DNA of 64,000 bases from positions 4,223,823-4,287,822 of the forward strand of contig NZ_CP036265.1 of NCBI RefSeq assembly GCF_007743815.1. Reading direction: 5' to 3'. Below the pieces are notes generated by a model. That model was not told the DNA's origin. It made no database searches and saw nothing but the letters and a program-made list of their open reading frames with translations. Shown here in pieces: positions 57,876-64,000 of the stretch. Numbering within the stretch: the stretch's first letter is position 1; the number at the start of each line of letters is the position of its first letter. This stretch comes from Alienimonas californiensis. GTDB taxonomy: Bacteria; Planctomycetota; Planctomycetia; Planctomycetales; Planctomycetaceae. Made by a program: the position numbers and the translations under genes.

Positions 57876-60443
57876 ATGCGTCCGCCGGATGAACGGTCAG
57901 TGAAGACCGACGGCCGCCGCCCCTCCCCTGAGACGTCGATGCCCTCGCCGCCCGCCCTCGCGGAGACCGCCGGCCCCGGGGCCGGCGGATCGGGCTCCCG
58001 TCCCTCGCGGCCGGAACCGAGCTTGCGGCCGGAGTTGGGCCGCCTGCTTTCCGCGGTGCGGACCCGGCTGCGGACCTACGTGCTGCTCCGCGGCCTGGCG
58101 CTGGTGATTCTCACCGCCATCGGCGTGTTCTGGGCGGCGCTGGGGCTGGACGACGCCTGGTTCTACGTCACCAAGCTGGAACTGCCGACCTGGCTGCGGA
58201 TCGGCTTCGACGGCGCCGCCCTCCTGCTGCTGTTCAGCGTGGCGGCGATCTGGCTGGTGGGTCGTTTGGTCGTCGCCGCGGCTCCGCGGGATCTGGCCCT
58301 CGCTGTGGAACGCCGCTTTCCGGATCTCCGCGGGCGGCTCGTGCTGGCCGTCGAACGGGCCGCGAACCCGGCGGTCGCCCGGCAGGAGTCCCCGTTCACC
58401 GCCGCCCTCGCCGATCGGGCCGCTGCCGACGCCGCCGAGCGCGTGCGGGCCCTGCCGACCGGCGAACTGTTCGACCCGGCCCCCCTCCGCCGCGATCTGG
58501 CTCTCGCCGCCGTGCTGCTGGCCGGCACGATCGCCTTCGCCTTCTGGCAGACCGACGCGGTCCGCCGGCTCTCCGACGCCTACGTCGAATTGGCGGACGT
58601 CTACCGCGTTCGCACCACCGCTCTCTCCGTCGCCGCGGTGCTGCCGCCGGGGGACGAACGCAAACTGCTCACGCCCGGCGAGCCGCACCGGCACCCGCGG
58701 GGGGCGGACCTGGTGCTGCTGATCGGCGTGGCCGACGGCGAACGCCCCGGCGGCGGCCCCTGGACGGCGCCAGAGAAGGTGACCGTCACCCGCGAAACCG
58801 CCGGCGGCGCCACCGGCCGCAGCTTCGCCCTCCCCGACGGCCCCGGTCAGTTCCGCTTCGCCCTCGACGAGGTCCGCGACGGCATGACCGTCTGGCTGAC
58901 CGGCGGCGACTTCGTGACCCGCACGCCGTACGTCATTGAAGCGGTCGACCCGCCCCGCCCGCGGCGGGTGGCCCTCTCGGCCAAGTATCCCGCCTACATG
59001 CAGCGGAACGCCCAGACCGCCGACGGCGGTCGGGCGCCGGAGGTCGGCCCGATCCGCGGGGCGAAGGCGACGGTGCCGGTCGGCACGGAGTTCGATCTGA
59101 TCCTCGAAGCGAACAAGCCCCTCGCCGCCGCTCGGGTGACGATCGACGGCGAGCCCGTCCCGCTGGCACTGGAAACCGCCGCGGGCGAGAGCGCCGTCCG
59201 CGTCCCCCTGACGATGCTCCCCCCGGAGCCGATCGACCCGGCCGACGGTGACGCCCCCGCTGACAGCTTCTCCCCCGCCGCTGGCACCGTGGGCGTGCGG
59301 CCGGGAGCCCGGGTCGCGGTGGAATTGGAGGACGCCGACGGCATCCGCAGCCAGTCCCCGGTGCGGCTGGTGCTGGCCGGTCTGCCGGACGACCCGCCCA
59401 ACGTGCGGGCGGAGCCGGTGGGCGTATCGGACGTGCTCACCCGCACCGCCTCCGTGCCGTTCGTGGGAACCATCGAAGACGATTACGGCATCGCCTCGGC
59501 CCGCTTCCTCTACAAACTCACCGGCGGCGAACCGGCCGCGGCCGCCCCGCCTGACGGGGGGGGCGACGGTGCAGGAGAAGACGTGAGCGGTACCGTCGCC
59601 GAGGCTTCCGCCGATCCGCAGTGGCGTGAGCGCCGCTTCCGGGCCCGACCGCGAAACTTGCCGGAGCGGTTCGACGTCGGCGACCGCGACCCGGCCCGGA
59701 CCGCCGACCGGGACGCGGAACGCTTTGAGGTCGCGGGGCTCGATCCGCAGGTCGGTCAGACGCTGACCCTGGTCGTCGTCGCCGACGACGCGAACGATCT
59801 GACCGGCCCCGGCGTGGGCCGCGGCCCGGAGCGCAGCTTCCGGATCGTCACCCCCGAAGAACTGCTCGCGCAGCTGTTCGATCGGGAGGTGAACCTGCGT
59901 CGCATCTTTGAACGCAGCTTGGAGGAGGTGACCGCCGTCGGCGACGACCTCGCCCTGATCTCACCCCAAACCGACGAGGCCGATGTCCGCCGCACCGCCG
60001 GGCTCGCCGCCTCGGAGCTGGGGCAGAACGCCGGACAGGCCGAGGCCGTGCAGAGCGGCTTTCGGGAGATCCTCGCCGAATTGCTCAACAACGGCGTGCA
60101 GACCTCGAACGCCGTCGCGCGATTGGAGGAGCTGATCCTGCAACCGCTGACGGAGATCGCGGACGTCCACTTCCTCGAAGCCGACCGGGCCGTCGGCGCC
60201 CTCCGCGTCGCCGCGGAGAGCGGGGCGCCGCCGACCGAGCGGGCCGCCCTGGCCCGGACCGCGGCCGAGGCGACTGACCGCCTCGCCGCGGCGATGGCCG
60301 CGGTGTTGCGCGAGATGGAGGAACTCGCCGAATATCACGAATTGGTACGGGACTTTCAGCAGCTCGTGGACCGGCAGGGCGATCTCCTCGATCGCACCCG
60401 TCAGGAACAGAAGACCGACCTCATTGACGGACTGTTCGAATGA
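57876..60443 (+). CDS. DUF4175-like large membrane protein
   Basis: An 855-residue protein. Two membrane helices are near the start (LRGLALVILTAIGVFWAALGL, and IGFDGAALLLLFSVAAIWLVGRLVVAA), followed by PRDLALAVERRFPDLRGRLVLAVERAANP and a third helix (DLALAAVLLAGTIAFAFW). The long extracytoplasmic part has Ig-like stretches around PPRPRRVALSAKYPAYMQRN and a region ending in heptad-rich coiled coil (LEDLTP-like NLRRIFERSLEEVTAVGDDLAL). The pattern matches DUF4175-type proteins encoded by planctomycete and bacterial vWA/Bat loci. Start: ATG 57876, or Met22 (MPSPPALAET), which is better placed. It overlaps the next gene by four bases. Confidence 0.68.
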   Translation: MRPPDERSVKTDGRRPSPETSMPSPPALAETAGPGAGGSGSRPSRPEPSLRPELGRLLSAVRTRLRTYVLLRGLALVILTAIGVFWAALGLDDAWFYVTKLELPTWLRIGFDGAALLLLFSVAAIWLVGRLVVAAAPRDLALAVERRFPDLRGRLVLAVERAANPAVARQESPFTAALADRAAADAAERVRALPTGELFDPAPLRRDLALAAVLLAGTIAFAFWQTDAVRRLSDAYVELADVYRVRTTALSVAAVLPPGDERKLLTPGEPHRHPRGADLVLLIGVADGERPGGGPWTAPEKVTVTRETAGGATGRSFALPDGPGQFRFALDEVRDGMTVWLTGGDFVTRTPYVIEAVDPPRPRRVALSAKYPAYMQRNAQTADGGRAPEVGPIRGAKATVPVGTEFDLILEANKPLAAARVTIDGEPVPLALETAAGESAVRVPLTMLPPEPIDPADGDAPADSFSPAAGTVGVRPGARVAVELEDADGIRSQSPVRLVLAGLPDDPPNVRAEPVGVSDVLTRTASVPFVGTIEDDYGIASARFLYKLTGGEPAAAAPPDGGGDGAGEDVSGTVAEASADPQWRERRFRARPRNLPERFDVGDRDPARTADRDAERFEVAGLDPQVGQTLTLVVVADDANDLTGPGVGRGPERSFRIVTPEELLAQLFDREVNLRRIFERSLEEVTAVGDDLALISPQTDEADVRRTAGLAASELGQNAGQAEAVQSGFREILAELLNNGVQTSNAVARLEELILQPLTEIADVHFLEADRAVGALRVAAESGAPPTERAALARTAAEATDRLAAAMAAVLREMEELAEYHELVRDFQQLVDRQGDLLDRTRQEQKTDLIDGLFE

Positions 60444-62311
60444 CCTTCGCCCCCTCGTTCGCCCGCCCGCTGACGCGGCTCGGGTTGCTGCTCGCTGTGG
60501 CGTGCGGAACGGCAGCGCTGCCCGCGGCGGCGGCGGACGAGGAAGCGCCGCCCTCGCTGGAGGAAGAACAGCGGGCGGTGGCCGCACAGTTCGCCCGACT
60601 GGAAGATACGCTGCTGAAGATGGCCCGCTACCTGCGCAAAACGGAGCCGGAACGCTCCGAGTTGTTGGTGCGGGCGCTCCAGAAGGCCCGTGAGGAGCGG
60701 ATCGAGGTGCGGATGAAAGAGGTGTCCGACCTGCTCCGCAGCGACGCCGCCGCCGGGCTGGCGCCGAACTTCGGCGACGCGATCGACCGTCAGGCCGAAC
60801 TCGTCGACGGGATGCGGAACGTCCTCGCCCTGCTGCGCAGCGAAGACCGGCGGAAGGAGATCGATTCCGAACAGGAACGGCTCGCGGCGCTGCTCAAGGA
60901 CGTGAACCGTTTGATGAGCGACGAGAAGGCCGCCGAGGCCGCCAACCGCCGCGGCGACTCCGCCTCCCGCGTCGCCGGGAAGCAGCGGGACGTGCTGGAC
61001 CGCACCGACGACCTGTTGAAAGAGGTCAAAGGCGCCGACGCCGACAAAGCCGCCGGCGAGGCCGGCGAACCGACCCCCGCCGGCCCCCGTGGCGACCCGT
61101 CTGAAGGCGCCCCCGGCGAGCCGAAAGAGCCGGGCGCCGAGGGTGATCCGACCGAAGACATGAAAGGCGGGGAGCCGGGCGAGCCGGGCGAGCCGTCCGA
61201 CGGCATTCCCTCCGAGACCAAACCCGGCGAGGGAGAACCCGGCGCCCCGAAGCCGAACGGAGGCGAACCGGGCGAGAACGAAAAGGCCCCCGGCGAAACG
61301 GAGCCGAAGGAGCCGGGCAAAGGGGCCGAACCCGGCGAACCGTCCCAGTCACCGCCGGGCGAACCGTCCGAGTCCGGCGAGTCTTCTCCCTCCGAGCCGA
61401 AGCCGGGTCAGCCCGGGCAGCCGGGGCAGCCCGGCGAGAGCGGCGAGCAGCCGCCCTCCGAGAGCCAACCGCAGGAACCGAAGGAGTCCACCCCCGGCCG
61501 GGAGGAGTTGGAACAGGCCAAAAAGGCGATGGAAGACGCCCTGAAGGAACTGGAACAGGCCGAGCGGGAGGGCGCCCAGGAGAAACAGGCCGAGGCCATC
61601 AAGAAACTCGCCGAGGCCAAGGAGAAGCTGGAAGAAATCCTCCGCCAACTGCGGGAGGAGGAGGCCGAGCTCGTGCTGCGGGCGTTGGAGGTCCGCTTCC
61701 AGAAGATGCTCACGATGCAGCAGGCCGTGCTGACGGACACCGTCTCCCTCGCCTCGGTCGGCGAGATCACCGACCGGGAAAGGGCCAAGGCCCGCGATCT
61801 GGCTCGGCGGGAGCGGGAGATCGGGCTGGAGGGGGCGAAGGCCCTCCTGTTGCTCCGCGAGGACGGCTCCAGCGTGGCGTTCCCCGAGGCGCTGGAGCAG
61901 ATCGCCGCGGACGTCGACTTCGCCGCCGGCCTGCTGAGCCAGGAACCGCCGCGAACCGACGAACTCACGCAGCAGGTCGAGCGTGACATCATCGAGTCGC
62001 TTGAAGAACTGATCGACGCCCTCCAGCAGGAGTTGGAAAAGCTCCAACAGGAAAAGCAGGAGGGCCAGAGTCAGCAGGGCGAACCGATGCAGCCGGGCGA
62101 GGAGGCGCTGGTCGACAAGATCTCCGAGCTAAAGATGCTGCGGACGCTCCAGAAGGGCGTGAACCGCCGGACCCGTCTGCTGGGTCTGGAGGTTCCGGCC
62201 CCCGGCGACCCGGCGGACGTGGACGTGGTCGCCCGGCTGCGGGAGCTGTCGAAGCGGCAATCGCGGATCGAGTCGGCCACGTACGATCTGGCGGTCGGCA
62301 AAACGAACTGA
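60440..62311 (+). CDS. secreted coiled-coil protein with a Gly-Glu-Pro-rich linker
   Basis: A 623-residue protein with a signal peptide (LTRLGLLLAVACGTAALPAAAADEE). Two coiled-coil parts (about residues 35-190 and 355-600, with AEAIKKLAEAKEKLEEILRQLREEEAELVLRALEVRFQK) flank a central region of roughly 140 residues rich in Gly, Glu and Pro (GEPGEPGEPSDG, GQPGQPGQPGESGEQPP) that resembles collagen-like linkers but lacks a strict Gly-x-y repeat. No catalytic motif is seen. Its ATG at 60440 overlaps the DUF4175-like stop by four bases, so they are probably made together and may form one envelope complex. Confidence 0.65.
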   Translation: MTFAPSFARPLTRLGLLLAVACGTAALPAAAADEEAPPSLEEEQRAVAAQFARLEDTLLKMARYLRKTEPERSELLVRALQKAREERIEVRMKEVSDLLRSDAAAGLAPNFGDAIDRQAELVDGMRNVLALLRSEDRRKEIDSEQERLAALLKDVNRLMSDEKAAEAANRRGDSASRVAGKQRDVLDRTDDLLKEVKGADADKAAGEAGEPTPAGPRGDPSEGAPGEPKEPGAEGDPTEDMKGGEPGEPGEPSDGIPSETKPGEGEPGAPKPNGGEPGENEKAPGETEPKEPGKGAEPGEPSQSPPGEPSESGESSPSEPKPGQPGQPGQPGESGEQPPSESQPQEPKESTPGREELEQAKKAMEDALKELEQAEREGAQEKQAEAIKKLAEAKEKLEEILRQLREEEAELVLRALEVRFQKMLTMQQAVLTDTVSLASVGEITDRERAKARDLARREREIGLEGAKALLLLREDGSSVAFPEALEQIAADVDFAAGLLSQEPPRTDELTQQVERDIIESLEELIDALQQELEKLQQEKQEGQSQQGEPMQPGEEALVDKISELKMLRTLQKGVNRRTRLLGLEVPAPGDPADVDVVARLRELSKRQSRIESATYDLAVGKTN

Positions 62312-62353
62312 CGTCCGCCCCCTTTCGTCCCCTGTCCTGTCCCGTGAACCGCC

Positions 62354-63451
62354 GTGCCGATCGCCGAACTGCTGCTGGTCCTCGCCGCCGCTCAGGCCGC
62401 CCCGCCGGAGATCGCCCCCTCTGAGGCGGTTCAGACGGAGGCCGCCCCAGCGCCTGACGCCTCCGCCGCGACCTACGCTCCCCCGCCGATGGGGGAGGTG
62501 CGGGCGGCGGTGACGGCCTACCTTGATCGCCGGACCGCGCTTCGGGGCGAGCCGTTGCCGAACCGGGAGGAACTTCTCTCCGCCTGGGACGATCTCTCCG
62601 ACGCCGCCCCGCCCGCCGAACGGCTGGACCTGCTGGCGGATACGCTGCGGGCCGCGGACCCGGCAATCGAGGATCTGCTCGCGACGCTCGATCCGCTCGG
62701 CCCGCCCCCGGAGGAGCGTCCGGACGTGGACTTCGCGATTGATTCTTCGGACCCCTTCGCCCGGGATCACCTGCGACTGCTGGTCGGCCGCACCCTCGCC
62801 CGCCTGGGCATGTACGACGACGCCCTCGCGGAGTTGGAGGGGCTCGATCCGGCCCAACTGGTCGACCCCGCCACGGCTCTCTATTACCGGGCGGTGAGCG
62901 AACACCAACTGCTGATGCGGGAGGAGGCCCTGTCGACCCTGAGTTCGCTGCTGGAGCGCACCGCCCGCGTGCCGGAGCCGATGACGGCGCTGGCCGGGCT
63001 GATGCGGGGCGAACTGGAGGAGACGGAGCCGGAGTCGCTTCGCGAGGTCGCCGGGATGATGCGGGACGTGGAGCGCCGGCTGGACCTCGGCGACTCCGGC
63101 CCGAAGGTCCGCAAGCGGGAGGACGAGATCATCGCCCGGCTGGACGCGATCATTGAAAAGCTGCAGGCCCAGGCCGGCGGCGGGGGCGGCGGGGGCGGCG
63201 GGGGCGGCGAGGGCGGCGGCGACGCCCCCTCCCCGTCGAATCAGTCCTCCAATCCCGGCAGCGATTCCGTGCTGAAGGGCAGTCAGGCGGCCGGCGACGC
63301 GGACATGAAGCCGGCCGACGGCCCCGGCGGCTGGGGCGATCTGCCCGAGAAGGAGCAGGCCCGCGCCCGCTCGCTTCTGGACCGCGACTACCCCGGCCAC
63401 TACCGCCGCGTCGTCGAAGAATACTTCCGTAAATCTGCCGAGGAGAATTGA
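62354..63451 (+). CDS. secreted helical hypothetical protein with poly-Gly hinge
   Basis: A 365-residue protein. The start is GTG 62354 with a hydrophobic N-terminal stretch (PIAELLLVLAAAQAAPP) that looks like a signal peptide. TPR-like helical sequence follows (LRLLVGRTLARLGMYDDALAELEGLDPAQLVDPATALYYRAVSEHQLLMREEALSTLSSLL), then a glycine hinge of about ten residues before residue 290 and a Ser/Pro part. The C-terminus is LPEKEQARARSLLDRDYPGHYRRVVEEYFRKSAEEN, seen in other planctomycete proteins of the same kind of locus. Role unknown. The stop overlaps the next ATG by one base (TGATG). Confidence 0.65.
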   Translation: MPIAELLLVLAAAQAAPPEIAPSEAVQTEAAPAPDASAATYAPPPMGEVRAAVTAYLDRRTALRGEPLPNREELLSAWDDLSDAAPPAERLDLLADTLRAADPAIEDLLATLDPLGPPPEERPDVDFAIDSSDPFARDHLRLLVGRTLARLGMYDDALAELEGLDPAQLVDPATALYYRAVSEHQLLMREEALSTLSSLLERTARVPEPMTALAGLMRGELEETEPESLREVAGMMRDVERRLDLGDSGPKVRKREDEIIARLDAIIEKLQAQAGGGGGGGGGGGEGGGDAPSPSNQSSNPGSDSVLKGSQAAGDADMKPADGPGGWGDLPEKEQARARSLLDRDYPGHYRRVVEEYFRKSAEEN

Positions 63452-64000
63452 TGAGGCCGCTTCCGATCCTCGCCCCGCTGCTGGTCGCCGTGGCCCTCGC
63501 CCCGGCCGCCGCTCCGACGGCCGCCGCGGCAGTGGAGGCCGAGGTGGAGGCGGCGCTGCTGGACGGCCCGTCGGTGACCGGCGCCCTCATCGGGCTGGCT
63601 GACGAACGGCTGCGGCTGTCGACCGCCGACGGCGAACGCGAGCTGCCGTTCGCCGATCTGGCGGAACTGCGGTTCGCCCCCCCGGAGACCGCCCCGCCGG
63701 CACCGGAGTCCGCGGTGCGGCTCGTCGACGGTAGCACGCTGCCTGTCTCCACTGTCACGCTCTCTGACGGACGGCTGAACGCAGACGTACCGGGGCTGGA
63801 CGCGATGTCGCTGCCGGGGCAGTCAGTGCGGGCGATCCGCTTCCGCCCCCTCGCCGGCGCCGACGCAGAGCGGTGGGAGGAACTGGCGACCTCGAACCCG
63901 GACGGGGACCTCGTGGTGGTGCGACGCGGCGAGCGGCTGGACAAGCTCGACGGCAGCGTCGGCGGCGTGGGGGCGGAGACCGTTTCTTTCCTGCTGAACG
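63451..64000 (+). CDS. secreted hypothetical protein, N-terminal fragment (runs off the window)
   Basis: From ATG 63451, about 183 codons are visible. A signal peptide (MRPLPILAPLLVAVALAPAAAPTAAAA) is followed by beta-rich sequence (VEAEVEAALLDGPSVTGALIGLADERLRLSTADGERELPFADLAELRF and the strand repeats after it). This SH3-like or NPCBM-associated pattern is common at the start of planctomycete secreted proteins of vWA-type loci. The C-terminus is outside the window, so no function can be given. It starts within the TGATG of the preceding gene. Confidence 0.55.
   Translation, partial: MRPLPILAPLLVAVALAPAAAPTAAAAVEAEVEAALLDGPSVTGALIGLADERLRLSTADGERELPFADLAELRFAPPETAPPAPESAVRLVDGSTLPVSTVTLSDGRLNADVPGLDAMSLPGQSVRAIRFRPLAGADAERWEELATSNPDGDLVVVRRGERLDKLDGSVGGVGAETVSFLLN

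Overview
The window is a high-GC, densely packed bacterial chromosome segment. It most likely comes from a planctomycete. The main reason is the combination of a tetrahydromethanopterin (H4MPT) one-carbon gene set (fae, an mtdB/mtdC-type dehydrogenase, beta-RFAP synthase, a DUF447 protein and an ATP-grasp protein) with a BamA outer-membrane insertase, many large secreted low-complexity proteins, and BatA/DUF58/MoxR-type von Willebrand genes. That combination is typical of Planctomycetes. I infer this from gene content only: there is no rRNA, and I see no tRNA, CRISPR array, phage, or intact insertion sequence.

Layout. 1-660: start of rimK on the minus strand, then a non-coding-looking stretch on the plus strand with an 18-codon ORF behind a very strong Shine-Dalgarno sequence, a downstream anti-Shine-Dalgarno and a strong intrinsic terminator. 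642-8222: a PfkB kinase, a DUF1206 membrane protein, an MFS transporter, and a tightly overlapping hemE-hemY-tilS operon. 8465-13068: a small hypothetical protein, a PhnP-like metallo-hydrolase, and a large secreted PDZ protein full of tandem repeats. 13284-22532: plus-strand run rpiB, GT39-like glycosyltransferase, AsmA-like giant, YihY, DUF493, 2OG-Fe(II) oxygenase, glycerate 2-kinase. 22618-30237: minus-strand run with mutL and a coupled aroDE-aroK-prepilin peptidase-hisH-hisA operon. 30501-45391: site-2 protease, then a Bat-like set (two vWA membrane proteins, a DUF58 protein, and a MoxR ATPase), interrupted by a methyltransferase, a gene-poor gap, three small envelope/stress-like genes and an AT-richer DUF4145 gene; then an FAD oxidoreductase and a small repeat-motif protein. 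45467-48698: an AAA ATPase, LarC with a histidine tail, and a small membrane protein. 48729-57821: the H4MPT one-carbon region with bamA inside it. 57876-64000: a run of large coiled-coil/vWA-associated membrane and secreted proteins that belongs by type with the Bat-like genes.

How the genes fit together. Fae condenses formaldehyde with H4MPT and the MtdB/MtdC-type enzyme oxidises the methylene product. Beta-RFAP synthase makes the arylamine precursor of the methanopterin cofactor. The DUF447, ATP-grasp and enolase-superfamily proteins next to them are good candidates for other cofactor steps. The aro/his run and the hem run are housekeeping biosynthetic operons that show repeated 4-nt GTGA/ATGA overlaps, meaning translational coupling. 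The vWA/MoxR/DUF58 genes plus the 57.9-64 kb run look like one envelope-associated chaperone/sensor machine that has been broken up in this genome.

Beyond genes, the most distinctive feature is a set of short palindromic, REP/REPIN-like elements in several families. One inverted pair sits in frame inside mutL, with a third copy between mtd and fae. Another family overlaps gene ends at 15.27 and 36.13-36.21 kb. Further large inverted repeats sit between convergent or adjacent genes at 8.8, 21.1, 22.5, 40.7 and 50.5 kb.
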